From NCBI GenBank assembly GCA_903856875.1, contig CAIODE010000294.1, positions 1 to 7,407 on the forward strand: a DNA stretch of 7,407 nt, read 5' to 3'. The position numbers and the translations under genes were made by a program. The notes below the pieces were generated by a model, which was given only the letters and a program-made list of their open reading frames with translations, searched no databases and was not told the origin of the DNA. Position 1 is the stretch's first letter. Every line of letters begins with the position of its first letter. This document shows positions 1 to 6,621 of the stretch, piece by piece. This DNA is from an uncultured Burkholderiales bacterium. Its GTDB lineage: Bacteria; Pseudomonadota; Gammaproteobacteria; Burkholderiales; Burkholderiaceae_C.

Positions 1-1862
1 CCAGCGAACTCGAGACATTGACCAGCCGCCTGATTGACCGCCCGATTCGTCCTTTGTTCCCAGAAGGTTTTTACAACGACGTGCATGTGGTGGTTCACAC
101 CGTGTCTTTGAACCCTGAAGTCGATGCCGACATTGCGGCCCTGATTGCCGTTAGCGCCGCATTGTCTATTTCTGGCGTGCCTTTCAATGGCCCCATTGGT
201 GCAGCGCGCGTGGGTTACATCAATGGCGAATACGTTTTGAACCCAGGACAAACACAACGCAAAGACAGCCAGATGGACCTGATTGTGGCGGGTACCGAAG
301 CCGCAGTTTTGATGGTGGAATCTGAAGCTCAGCAGTTGTCTGAAGAGATCATGTTGGGTGCTGTCGTGTTTGGTCATGAGCAGGGCAACATTGCCATCAA
401 CGCCATTCACGAATTGGTGCGCGATGCAGGCAAGCCCGCTTGGGATTGGGCTGCGCCAGCCAAAGACGAAGCATTGATTGCCAAAGTGAATGCCCATGCA
501 GAAGAAAAACTGCGCGCTGCTTACCAAATCCGCAACAAACAAAGTCGTACACATGCTTGCCGCGAAACTTACGCGGCCACCATGGCTGCTTTGAAAGCCG
601 ACGGCGTCGAGTTTGACAGCGTCAAAGTTGAAGGCATGTTGTTTGACATTGAAGCCAACATTGTTCGCAGTCAAATTTTGGCAGGCGAGCCGCGCATCGA
701 CGGCCGCGACACACGCACTGTGCGCCCCATCGAAATTCGCAACTCCGTGTTGCCACGCACGCACGGTTCATTCTTGTTCACACGAGGTGAAACGCAAGCC
801 TTGGTCATTGCCACTTTAGGGACAGAACGCGATGCACAGCGCATTGACGCTTTGGCCGGTGAGTACGAAGACCGCTTCATGCTGCACTACAACATGCCTC
901 CCTTTGCCACAGGCGAAGTGGGTCGCATGGGTTCTACAAAGCGCCGTGAAATTGGTCATGGCCGTTTGGCCAAGCGTGCTTTGGCCGCTGTGTTGCCCAC
1001 CAAAGAAGAGTTCCCCTACACCATGCGTGTGGTGTCTGAAATCACAGAATCCAATGGTTCTTCTTCGATGGCTTCCGTTTGCGGTGGCTGCTTGTCCCTC
1101 ATGGACGCTGGCGTGCCGATGAAAGCTCACGTGGCCGGTATTGCCATGGGCCTCATCAAAGATGCCAGCCGCTTCGCTGTCTTGACCGACATTTTGGGCG
1201 ACGAAGATCATTTGGGTGACATGGACTTTAAAGTGGCCGGTACCACCAATGGTGTCACAGCTTTGCAAATGGACATCAAAATCCAAGGCATTACCAAAGA
1301 GATCATGCAAGTGGCATTGGCACAAGCCAAAGAAGCGCGCATGCACATCTTGGGCAAAATGCAAGACGCCATGAGCGAAGCCAAAACCGAAGTGTCTAAC
1401 TTCGCACCCAAGCTTTTCACCATGAAGATCAATCCCGAGAAAATTCGCGACGTGATCGGCAAGGGCGGCGCTACCATCCGTGCGTTGACCGAAGAAACTG
1501 GCACACAAATCAACATCAGCGAAGACGGCACGATCACCATCGCTGCCACTGACGGTGCCAAGGCTGATGAAGCCAAGCGCCGCATTGAGCAAATCACCGC
1601 TGAAGTTGAAATTGGCAAGGTCTATGAAGGCCCAGTCACCAAACTCCTCGACTTCGGTGCATTGATCAATTTGTTGCCTGGCAAAGATGGCTTGTTGCAC
1701 ATTAGCCAAATTGCACACGAGCGCGTTGAAAAGGTATCTGACTATCTGCAAGAAGGTCAGATTGTCAAAGTCAAAGTGCTCGAGACCGACGAAAAAGGCC
1801 GTGTGAAGTTGTCCATGAAAGCCTTGATCGAGCGTCCTGCTGCGCCTTCGCACTCAGAGTAA
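1..1862 (+). CDS. pnp: Polynucleotide phosphorylase (PNPase), 5' end cut off by the window
   Basis: Phosphorolytic 3'-to-5' exoribonuclease acting in cytoplasmic RNA decay, often with the degradosome. The reading frame is open from the left edge. The TTG at 18 is an internal Leu (the visible start reads [17 protein letters not shown]), so it is not the start codon. Matching the catalytic residues to E. coli numbering (Asp486/Asp492/Lys494) puts about 89 residues before base 18, so the N-terminus lies outside. Counting Leu-18 as residue 1: rest of the first RNase PH domain to about 130, helical domain about 145-225, second RNase PH domain about 228-460 with [12 protein letters not shown] (Asp397, Asp403, Lys405), KH domain about 468-530 with GKGG at 481-484, and S1 domain about 532-603. 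The C-terminus is complete and intact. One possible oddity is Phe252 in HGSFLFTRG, where E. coli has Ala. rpsO is the expected upstream neighbour. Identity is essentially certain. Confidence 0.98.
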   Translation, partial: SELETLTSRLIDRPIRPLFPEGFYNDVHVVVHTVSLNPEVDADIAALIAVSAALSISGVPFNGPIGAARVGYINGEYVLNPGQTQRKDSQMDLIVAGTEAAVLMVESEAQQLSEEIMLGAVVFGHEQGNIAINAIHELVRDAGKPAWDWAAPAKDEALIAKVNAHAEEKLRAAYQIRNKQSRTHACRETYAATMAALKADGVEFDSVKVEGMLFDIEANIVRSQILAGEPRIDGRDTRTVRPIEIRNSVLPRTHGSFLFTRGETQALVIATLGTERDAQRIDALAGEYEDRFMLHYNMPPFATGEVGRMGSTKRREIGHGRLAKRALAAVLPTKEEFPYTMRVVSEITESNGSSSMASVCGGCLSLMDAGVPMKAHVAGIAMGLIKDASRFAVLTDILGDEDHLGDMDFKVAGTTNGVTALQMDIKIQGITKEIMQVALAQAKEARMHILGKMQDAMSEAKTEVSNFAPKLFTMKINPEKIRDVIGKGGATIRALTEETGTQINISEDGTITIAATDGAKADEAKRRIEQITAEVEIGKVYEGPVTKLLDFGALINLLPGKDGLLHISQIAHERVEKVSDYLQEGQIVKVKVLETDEKGRVKLSMKALIERPAAPSHSE

Positions 1863-1864
1863 TC

Positions 1865-2620
1865 ATGAAGAAAAAGCTCATCGCAGGCAACTGGAAGATG
1901 AATGGCAGCTTGGCTGCCAATGCTTCTTTGTTGCAGGCGGTGTTGGCCGGTAGCCATGGCATGAATTGCCAAGCTGCCGTCTGTGTACCTTCTGCCTACT
2001 TGGCGCAGGTGCAAGCTTTGCTTGCTGGTCAATCGCTCATTGCTTTGGGTTCTCAAGATGTGTCTGCGCAAGAGGTGGGTGCCTTTACGGGCGAAATCTC
2101 TGCGGGTATGTTGAAAGATTTTGCGGTGCGCTATGCCATCGTGGGTCATTCTGAACGTCGTCAATACCATTCAGAAACGGATGCCAATGTGGCACTCAAA
2201 GCGCAACGCGCCTTGTCTGCCGGCATCACACCCATTGTGTGTGTAGGCGAAACTTTGGCAGAGCGCGAAGCTGGCACGACCGAAGAAGTGGTCAAGCGTC
2301 AATTGGCTGCGGTCATCCACACCAATGGACATTGCATCAGCGAAATTGTGGTGGCCTACGAGCCCGTTTGGGCTATTGGTACAGGTCTCACAGCCACGCC
2401 AGAGCAAGCGCAAGAAGTCCACGCGGTGTTGCGTGCGCAACTGAAAGCGGCGACATCCCACTCTGATCGTGTTTCTATTTTGTATGGCGGCAGCATGAAT
2501 GCTGCCAATGCCATGCAATTATTGGCGCAAGCTGACATTGATGGTGGCTTGATAGGTGGCGCTGCGCTAAAAGCGTCAGACTTTTTGGCCATCATGGCTG
2601 CTGGTTCAACAACCGCATAG
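1865..2620 (+). CDS. tpiA: Triosephosphate isomerase
   Basis: Interconverts dihydroxyacetone phosphate and glyceraldehyde 3-phosphate in glycolysis and gluconeogenesis; a cytoplasmic TIM-barrel homodimer. The 251-residue length is normal for the family. All hallmarks are present: N-terminal GNWKMNG with Asn9 and catalytic Lys11, VGHSERR with electrophile His95, [11 protein letters not shown] with catalytic base Glu166 followed by the flexible loop 6, and the phosphate-binding YGGS at 207-210 and GGLIGGAAL near 227-235. The ATG lies 2 nt after the pnp stop, so its weak purine stretch (AGAG, 1856-1859) is inside pnp. Translation is therefore probably coupled to pnp. In related genomes I recall a quinone-oxidoreductase-like gene between these two; none is present here. 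No truncation or missing residue seen. Confidence 0.98.
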   Translation: MKKKLIAGNWKMNGSLAANASLLQAVLAGSHGMNCQAAVCVPSAYLAQVQALLAGQSLIALGSQDVSAQEVGAFTGEISAGMLKDFAVRYAIVGHSERRQYHSETDANVALKAQRALSAGITPIVCVGETLAEREAGTTEEVVKRQLAAVIHTNGHCISEIVVAYEPVWAIGTGLTATPEQAQEVHAVLRAQLKAATSHSDRVSILYGGSMNAANAMQLLAQADIDGGLIGGAALKASDFLAIMAAGSTTA

Positions 2621-2634
2621 GGTGGTTTGAACTT

Positions 2635-2670
2635 ATGACACAAGATATTTTGATTTGGAGCGAAGCATGA
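2635..2670 (+). CDS. Possible 11-codon leader ORF upstream of secG
   Basis: A short frame, ATG at 2635 to TGA at 2668-2670, would encode MTQDILIWSEA. It is preceded by AGGGTGG (2619-2625), a fair Shine-Dalgarno match 9 nt before the ATG that overlaps the tpiA stop. Its TGA overlaps the secG ATG as ATGA, the usual arrangement for translational coupling. The secG ribosome site (GGAG, 2657-2660) lies inside it. No homologue or function is recognised, and in so short a gap this could be chance. Conservation in related genomes would decide. Confidence 0.3.
   Translation: MTQDILIWSEA
2656..2661 (+). promoter_or_regulatory. secG ribosome binding site
   Basis: TGGAGC contains GGAG (2657-2660) 6 nt before ATG 2667. 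This supports 2667 as the secG start over the in-frame TTG at 2655, which would overlap this site, and over the ATG at 2676. Confidence 0.7.
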
Positions 2671-3047
2671 ATGCAATGATCACCGTAATTTTGGCTGTAC
2701 AGATGTTGTCAGCCTTGTCCATGATTGGATTGATCTTGGTGCAACATGGCAAAGGTGCCGACATGGGTGCAGCCTTTGGCAGTGGAAGTTCTGGCAGTTT
2801 GTTTGGTGCATCGGGCGGCGCCAATTTCTTGTCGCGTACCACGGCTGTTTTGGCCGCTGTATTTTTTGTAACGACCTTGATGCTGGCTTACTTTGGCAAC
2901 CTTCGTCCTTCTTCTTCCACCAGCGTGTTGGAAGGTAGCTCAGTGCTTGTGCCAGCTCCTAAACCAGCCCCTGTCGACAACAGCACGGCCTCTCAAATTC
3001 CGGGTAACGCACCTGGTGCACCTGCGGCCCCTGCAAGTTCGAAGTAA
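2667..3047 (+). CDS. secG: Protein-export translocase subunit SecG
   Basis: Small inner-membrane subunit of the SecYEG channel that assists SecA-driven protein export. From ATG 2667 it has 126 residues. Transmembrane helix 1 spans about residues 4-25. It is followed by the conserved LVQHGKGADMGAAFG stretch and a Gly/Ser-rich loop (GSGSSGSLFGASGGANF, 38-54), then transmembrane helix 2 at about 58-77. This layout is typical of SecG. The C-terminal tail (about 80-126) is rich in Pro, Ala and Ser and looks disordered, as is common in Burkholderiales SecG. The GGAG site 6 nt upstream fixes the start. It lies 46 nt after tpiA, so it is probably in the same transcript, and it precedes a tRNA-Leu gene as secG does in E. 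coli. Confidence 0.95.
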   Translation: MNAMITVILAVQMLSALSMIGLILVQHGKGADMGAAFGSGSSGSLFGASGGANFLSRTTAVLAAVFFVTTLMLAYFGNLRPSSSTSVLEGSSVLVPAPKPAPVDNSTASQIPGNAPGAPAAPASSK

Positions 3048-3056
3048 GAAATCTCG

Positions 3057-3080
3057 CGTGCATTAAGTTCTTGATGCACG
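3057..3080 (+). repeat. Inverted repeat just after secG, possible weak terminator
   Basis: CGTGCATTAAG (3057-3067) pairs with CTTGATGCACG (3070-3080): 11 facing positions with one G-T wobble and only TT between, so in RNA about 10 pairs with a 4-nt loop. It starts 9 nt after the secG stop. There is no T-tract (GTAGAAATTTCGG follows), so it may protect the 3' end or act as a weak terminator rather than a classic intrinsic one. Confidence 0.6.
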
Positions 3081-3094
3081 GTAGAAATTTCGGT

Positions 3095-3131
3095 GTTTAC
3101 CCTGCAAGAATGCACCTGTTTAGGGGTAAAC
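3095..3131. repeat. Inverted repeat GTTTACCC / GGGTAAAC
   Basis: GTTTACCC (3095-3102) and GGGTAAAC (3124-3131) are exact reverse complements, 21 nt apart. The spacer contains TGCA-AGAA-TGCA (3103-3114), itself symmetric and overlapping the extended -10-like string. It could be an operator around a promoter or an RNA stem; the sequence does not tell which. Confidence 0.5.
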
Positions 3132-3154
3132 TACAAGCTGTTCTGAGCGCCAAA

Positions 3155-3168
3155 ATCCACGTGTGGAT
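3155..3168. repeat. Short palindrome ATCCAC-GT-GTGGAT
   Basis: Six-base arms separated by GT, 26 nt before the tRNA. Such a short palindrome may be a protein site or chance; no known regulator site is recognised. Confidence 0.35.
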
Positions 3169-3194
3169 CCCTCATGCCATTGGAACAAATAACC

Positions 3195-3279
3195 GCCGTC
3201 GTGGTGAAATTGGTAGACACGCTATCTTGAGGGGGTAGTGGCGAAAGCTGTGCGAGTTCGAGTCTCGCCGACGGCACCA
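3195..3279 (+). tRNA. tRNA-Leu (anticodon GAG)
   Basis: An 85-nt class II tRNA decoding CUC/CUU. The acceptor stem GCCGTCG (3195-3201) pairs with CGACGGC (3269-3275), with discriminator A3276 and encoded CCA 3277-3279. The D arm is GTG 3204-3206 with CAC 3218-3220. The anticodon stem CTATC/GGTAG has one wobble, and the loop TTGAGGG places GAG at 3229-3231. A long variable arm with GGC-GAAA-GCT is typical of leucine tRNAs. The T arm GCGAG-TTCGAGT-CTCGC (3252-3268) is perfect. It resembles E. coli leuU, which also carries GAG and also follows secG, so this linkage is old. It is probably cotranscribed with nuoA, which begins 53 nt later. Confidence 0.98.
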
Positions 3280-3284
3280 ACACA

Positions 3285-3314
3285 GAGACGCTGAATGTGT
3301 GCATTCAGCGTCTC
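3285..3314 (+). repeat. Perfect 13-bp hairpin between tRNA-Leu and nuoA
   Basis: GAGACGCTGAATG (3285-3297) and CATTCAGCGTCTC (3302-3314) pair without a mismatch around a TGTG loop. It starts 5 nt after the tRNA CCA and ends 18 nt before the nuoA ATG. CCCATCG follows rather than a T-tract, so a standard intrinsic terminator is unlikely. A 5' cap for nuo mRNA after tRNA 3' processing, an RNase III substrate, or a pause/attenuation site are possible readings. Confidence 0.8.
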
Positions 3315-3332
3315 CCCATCGATTAGAAGTTC

Positions 3333-3695
3333 ATGATCAACCTCGACCAATACCTTCCTATCTTGTTGTTCATCATGGTGGGCGTTGCCATCGGCGTCAT
3401 TCCTCAGGTGCTGGGCTATATTCTTGGCCCCAATCGCCCCGATGCGGCCAAAAATTCTCCTTACGAATGCGGCTTCGAAGCTTTCGAAGATGCGCGCATG
3501 AAATTTGACGTTCGTTACTACTTGGTTGCAATTTTGTTCATTTTGTTTGACCTTGAAATTGCGTTTCTCTTTCCATGGGCCGTCGCACTCAAAGAAGTGG
3601 GTATTGCAGGCTTCGTGGCTGTCCTTATTTTCCTAAGCATTTTGGTTGTCGGTTTTGTTTACGAGTGGAAAAAAGGCGCGCTCGATTGGGAGTGA
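3333..3695 (+). CDS. nuoA: NADH-quinone oxidoreductase subunit A
   Basis: Small inner-membrane subunit of complex I, at the junction of the quinone pocket and the membrane arm. Its 120 residues match the family. It shows three transmembrane helices (about 8-30, 62-82, 89-110). Between the first two is the conserved loop with YECGFE (44-49, Cys46), then [18 protein letters not shown] (58-75), whose acidic residues Asp73 and Glu75 lie in the second helix. ATG 3333 gives the usual N-terminus; the ribosome site is weak (AGAAG, 3325-3329, only 3 nt before ATG). It opens the nuo operon, 53 nt after tRNA-Leu, with a strong hairpin in that gap. nuoB follows after 62 nt. Confidence 0.97.
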   Translation: MINLDQYLPILLFIMVGVAIGVIPQVLGYILGPNRPDAAKNSPYECGFEAFEDARMKFDVRYYLVAILFILFDLEIAFLFPWAVALKEVGIAGFVAVLIFLSILVVGFVYEWKKGALDWE

Positions 3696-3757
3696 TTCCG
3701 AAATCATCAATCCCGAATTTTTTGAATCGAATAGCTGCTTCAACAAGGATGTGAAAA

Positions 3758-4237
3758 ATGATTGAAGGCGTGATGAAAGAAGGCTTCATTACTACGAGTT
3801 ACGACTCCGTGGTGAATTGGGCCAAAACAGGTTCTTTGTGGCCCATGACTTTTGGCTTGGCTTGCTGCGCGGTAGAAATGATGCATGCAGCCACAGCGCG
3901 CTACGACTTGGCTCGCTTTGGGGCAGAAGTTTTCCGTGCCAGTCCTCGTCAAAGTGATTTGATGATTGTGGCGGGTACCTTGACCAACAAAATGGCGCCT
4001 GCTCTGCGTAAAGTTTATGACCAAATGTCTGAGCCACGTTGGGTCATTTCCATGGGCTCTTGTGCCAATGGCGGCGGTTATTACCACTACAGTTATTCCG
4101 TGGTCAGAGGTTGCGATCGCATCGTGCCAGTTGACGTGTATGTGCCGGGTTGCCCGCCTACAGCTGAAGCCTTGATATACGGCATCATTCAGTTGCAGCA
4201 AAAAATTCGGCGCACCAACACCATTGCGCGTGTTTGA
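3758..4237 (+). CDS. nuoB: NADH-quinone oxidoreductase subunit B (N2 cluster)
   Basis: Peripheral-arm subunit of complex I that binds 4Fe-4S cluster N2, the electron donor to quinone at the NuoB/NuoD interface. It has 159 residues, the short form common in Betaproteobacteria. The four N2 ligands are visible: adjacent Cys36-Cys37 in [10 protein letters not shown], Cys102 in [10 protein letters not shown], and Cys132 in [11 protein letters not shown]. Cys119 in VRGCDR is extra and not a ligand. AAGGA (3745-3749) lies 8 nt before ATG 3758 and supports this start. The 62-nt gap after nuoA contains no convincing hairpin plus T-tract, so it should stay in the same transcript. nuoC begins 10 nt after its stop. 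Confidence 0.98.
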   Translation: MIEGVMKEGFITTSYDSVVNWAKTGSLWPMTFGLACCAVEMMHAATARYDLARFGAEVFRASPRQSDLMIVAGTLTNKMAPALRKVYDQMSEPRWVISMGSCANGGGYYHYSYSVVRGCDRIVPVDVYVPGCPPTAEALIYGIIQLQQKIRRTNTIARV

Positions 4238-4247
4238 AAGAATCTCC

Positions 4248-4853
4248 ATGACTTTTTCAATTCACCCAATGCAACTGCAGCAAAACCTGATTCAAGTTTT
4301 GGGTTCGCAAGTTTCTGAAGTTTCGGTGGCTTTGAACGAGGTCACTGTGAAAGTAACTTCTGTCAATTACCTGAGCGTCATGCAAACATTGCGCGATTCG
4401 CCTGTTTGCAGCTTTGAGCAGCTCATAGATCTTTGCGGGATGGACTACTCAACCTACGCGGACGTCCCAACGGAAGGCCCCCGCTTTGGGGTAGTTGTTC
4501 ACTTGTTGTCGGTCAGTCTTAATCAGCGAGTCCGTGTCATGGTGCTTTGCCCCAATGACGACTTGCCATTGGTTGACTCCGTGAATGCATTGTGGAATTC
4601 AGCCAACTGGTATGAGCGCGAAGCGTTTGACCTGTATGGCATTGTGTTTGAGGGTCACCAAGATTTGCGCCGAATCCTCACCGACTACGGCTTCATTGGT
4701 CATCCGTTCAGAAAAGATTTCCCTGTCTCGGGTCATGTCGAAATGCGCTATGACGCTGAGCGTGCACGCGTCATTTACGAACCTGTCTCCATTGAGCCGC
4801 GCGAAATCACGCCTCGGATCATCCGCGAAGAAAAATACGGAGGTCTGCACTAA
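4248..4853 (+). CDS. nuoC: NADH-quinone oxidoreductase subunit C (30 kDa type)
   Basis: Hydrophilic subunit of the connecting module of complex I, packing against NuoD and NuoB; it binds no cofactor. From ATG 4248 it has 201 residues, close to the usual size of separate (unfused) NuoC. The 30-kDa family signature is at 123-144: ERE-AFDLYG, His137, then Arg141 before IL. The downstream [10 protein letters not shown] (151-160) is also typical. The frame also opens from TTG 4224, but that would overlap nuoB and add residues not expected in the family. ATG 4248 with purine-rich GAAAGAA (4236-4242) is preferred; ATG 4269 remains possible. It is separate from nuoD, unlike the NuoCD fusion of E. coli. 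Confidence 0.96.
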   Translation: MTFSIHPMQLQQNLIQVLGSQVSEVSVALNEVTVKVTSVNYLSVMQTLRDSPVCSFEQLIDLCGMDYSTYADVPTEGPRFGVVVHLLSVSLNQRVRVMVLCPNDDLPLVDSVNALWNSANWYEREAFDLYGIVFEGHQDLRRILTDYGFIGHPFRKDFPVSGHVEMRYDAERARVIYEPVSIEPREITPRIIREEKYGGLH

Positions 4854-4880
4854 GCGCTTAAGCCTTCGTGTCTATCAACA
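4839..4880 (+). promoter_or_regulatory. Possible hairpin-bridged ribosome site of nuoD
   Basis: No Shine-Dalgarno sequence stands at a normal distance from nuoD ATG 4880. The strongest one, GGAGGT (4839-4844), is 35 nt upstream inside the end of nuoC. The bases between can fold: CAC 4848-4850 with GTG 4868-4870, AAG 4852-4854 with CTT 4864-4866, GC with GC, loop TTAA. This would leave about 12 unpaired nt between GGAGGT and ATG. The GGAGGT also simply encodes Gly-Gly of NuoC, so this is a hypothesis. Confidence 0.3.
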
Positions 4881-6133
4881 TGGCAGAAATTAAAAACTAC
4901 ACCCTGAACTTTGGTCCTCAGCACCCTGCGGCCCACTGTGTTCTTCGACTGGTTCTAGAGCTTGATGGTGAGGTTGTGCAACGCGCCGATCCGCACATCG
5001 GTCTCTTACACCGCGCCACTGAAAAGTTGGCTGAAACCAAAACCTACATCCAGTCTTTGCCCTACATGGACAGATTGGACTATGTGTCCATGATGTGCAA
5101 CGAGCATGCTTATTGCCTGGCCATAGAAAAATTGCTTGGTCTCGAGGTGCCAAGGCGTGCGCAGTACATCCGCGTGATGTTTTCCGAAATCACACGCCTG
5201 CTCAATCACCTCATGTGGTTGGGCTCTCACGCCAATGACTGTGGCAGCTCTACCGTCTTAATCTACGCATTCCGAGAACGTGAAGACTTGTTTGACATGT
5301 ACGAGGCTGTTTCGGGTGCTCGAATGCACGCAGCTTATTTCCGCCCTGGTGGTGTCTACCGTGACTTGCCAGAAACCATGGCGCAATACCAAGTCAATAA
5401 AATTCGCAATGCCAAAGCCATTGCAGAAATGAATGTCAACCGGCAGGGCTCTTTGCTTGACTTCATTCAAGACTTTACAAACCGCTTCCCACATTGCATC
5501 GATGAGTACGAAACCTTGCTCACCAACAACCGCATTTGGAAACAACGTACCGTGGGCGTGGGTGTTGTCGCACCCGAGCGCGCATTGAATTTGGGCATGA
5601 CAGGCCCCATGTTGCGCGGCTCTGGCATTGCTTGGGATTTGCGTAAAACGCAGCCTTACGAGGTGTACTCTGAAGTTGAGTTCGACGTGCCAGTTGGTAA
5701 AACGGGTGACAGCTACGACCGCTACTTGGTGCGCATGCAAGAAATGCGTGAATCCAATCGCATCATTCAGCAATGTATCAAGTGGCTGCGCGCCAACCCT
5801 GGCCCTGTCATTACAGACAACCACAAAATTGCGCCACCTTCGCGCGAAGCCATGAAGACCAACATGGAAGGTTTGATTCACCATTTCAAACTCTTCACCG
5901 AAGGTTTTCACGTGCCTGAAGGCCAGGCTTACGCCGCCGTTGAACATCCCAAAGGTGAGTTTGGTATTTACCTCGTCAGCGACGGTGCCAACAAACCTTA
6001 CCGTTTGAAAATCCGTGCCCCGGGCTATGCCCATCTGGCGACCCTTGATGAAATGGCCCGTGGCCACATGTTGGCCGACGCAGTGGCCATCATTGGAACC
6101 ATGGACATTGTGTTTGGAGAGATTGACCGATGA
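4880..6133 (+). CDS. nuoD: NADH-quinone oxidoreductase subunit D (49 kDa type)
   Basis: Complex I subunit that forms most of the quinone pocket next to cluster N2; related to the large subunit of NiFe hydrogenases. From ATG 4880 it has 417 residues, the normal length, starting [22 protein letters not shown] 4868 would add four residues and is less likely. Quinone-site positions are His15 and His19 (bovine His55/His59), Tyr68 in RLDYVSM (bovine Tyr108) and Asp120 (bovine Asp160), all at the expected spacing. Residue 20, after His19, is Cys instead of the usual Gly (HCVLR for HGVLR). Around Asp120 the sequence is ANDCGSS rather than the common ALDxGAM. The C-terminus [10 protein letters not shown] is canonical. 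Its stop overlaps nuoE as ATGA. Confidence 0.97.
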   Translation: MAEIKNYTLNFGPQHPAAHCVLRLVLELDGEVVQRADPHIGLLHRATEKLAETKTYIQSLPYMDRLDYVSMMCNEHAYCLAIEKLLGLEVPRRAQYIRVMFSEITRLLNHLMWLGSHANDCGSSTVLIYAFREREDLFDMYEAVSGARMHAAYFRPGGVYRDLPETMAQYQVNKIRNAKAIAEMNVNRQGSLLDFIQDFTNRFPHCIDEYETLLTNNRIWKQRTVGVGVVAPERALNLGMTGPMLRGSGIAWDLRKTQPYEVYSEVEFDVPVGKTGDSYDRYLVRMQEMRESNRIIQQCIKWLRANPGPVITDNHKIAPPSREAMKTNMEGLIHHFKLFTEGFHVPEGQAYAAVEHPKGEFGIYLVSDGANKPYRLKIRAPGYAHLATLDEMARGHMLADAVAIIGTMDIVFGEIDR

Positions 6134-6621
6134 TCTCTAATGAGACCAAAGCCCGCTTCGCACGCGAAGTGGCCAAATTTCCTGCCGATCAAAAGCAATC
6201 AGCCGTCATGGCCTGTTTGTCTATCTTGCAACAAGAGTTTGGCTGGGTCAGCGCTGAAAGCGAAAAAGTGGTGGCCGACTACCTGGGCATGGCGCCTATG
6301 GCTGTGCACGAAGTCACTACTTTTTACAACATGTACAACCAGCAAAAATTGGGCAAGTTCAAGCTGAACGTTTGCAACAATTTACCTTGCCAGTTGCATG
6401 GTGGCCAGCAAGCATTGGTCCATTTGCAAAAGCGTTTGGGCATTCAAGTGGGTGAAACGACCGCTGATGGCCTGTTTACTTTGCAGCCCAGTGAATGCCA
6501 AGGTGCATGCGCTGATGCGCCTGTGTTGTTGGTCAACGACCGCACCATGTGCAGCTTCATGAGCAACGAAAAGCTCGACGATTTGATCGATACTTTACAA
6601 AAATCTGGAGGCGCAGCATGA
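6130..6621 (+). CDS. nuoE: NADH-quinone oxidoreductase subunit E (24 kDa type)
   Basis: Peripheral subunit at the NADH-oxidising tip of complex I, carrying 2Fe-2S cluster N1a and partnering NuoF. It has 163 residues, typical length. A thioredoxin-like fold is expected. The four cluster ligands are visible as Cys82-x4-Cys87 (VCNNLPCQL) and Cys123-x3-Cys127 ([11 protein letters not shown]). The N-terminal helical part includes VTTFYNMY (62-69), also a family feature. Its ATG overlaps the nuoD stop by 4 nt (ATGA) and has GGAGA (6116-6120) 9 nt upstream, pointing to coupled translation. nuoF overlaps its own stop in the same way. Confidence 0.97.
   Translation: MISNETKARFAREVAKFPADQKQSAVMACLSILQQEFGWVSAESEKVVADYLGMAPMAVHEVTTFYNMYNQQKLGKFKLNVCNNLPCQLHGGQQALVHLQKRLGIQVGETTADGLFTLQPSECQGACADAPVLLVNDRTMCSFMSNEKLDDLIDTLQKSGGAA

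Larger units (their letters stand above)
3048..3194 (+). other. Structured intergenic region between secG and tRNA-Leu
   Basis: No ORF worth calling. It carries three inverted repeats, listed separately. The best promoter-like string is TGCAAGAAT (3103-3111), an extended -10 type element with 4 of 6 bases of TATAAT, but no -35 hexamer sits at a proper spacing. Whether the tRNA and nuo genes have their own promoter here or are read through from secG cannot be settled from sequence alone. Confidence 0.5.

Noticed and set aside
18..20. TTG as a start codon for pnp
   Set aside because: In-frame coding continues to the left edge and the residues there fit internal PNPase sequence; about 89 residues are missing.
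816..1853. Long open frame on the - strand opposite pnp (345 codons)
   Set aside because: It mirrors the PNPase coding frame, has no recognisable domain, and His/Phe-rich composition typical of an antisense shadow.
3071..3099. TTGATG with TGTTTA 17 nt later as a sigma-70 promoter
   Set aside because: The -35 is fair but TGTTTA matches the -10 consensus too poorly to call, and TTGATG is within the hairpin.
3195..3279. tRNA-Leu as an integration site for a mobile element
   Set aside because: No integrase gene, no repeat of the tRNA 3' end, and both sides are standard housekeeping genes.
3690..3722. Small stem (GTGATT/AATCAT) followed by T6 after nuoA, as a terminator
   Set aside because: Only about six pairs, A/T-rich, and the T run is about 10 nt away; unlikely to stop transcription inside the nuo operon.
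3749..3754. ATG-TGA start-stop pair just before nuoB
   Set aside because: It overlaps the nuoB Shine-Dalgarno and has no ribosome site of its own; most likely chance.
4224..4247. TTG start giving nuoC eight more residues
   Set aside because: Overlaps the nuoB end, lacks a ribosome site, and ATG 4248 gives a normal NuoC N-terminus.
5258..6067. Long open frame on the - strand opposite nuoD (269 codons)
   Set aside because: Same reason: nuoD is fully convincing on the + strand and the antisense product resembles nothing known.
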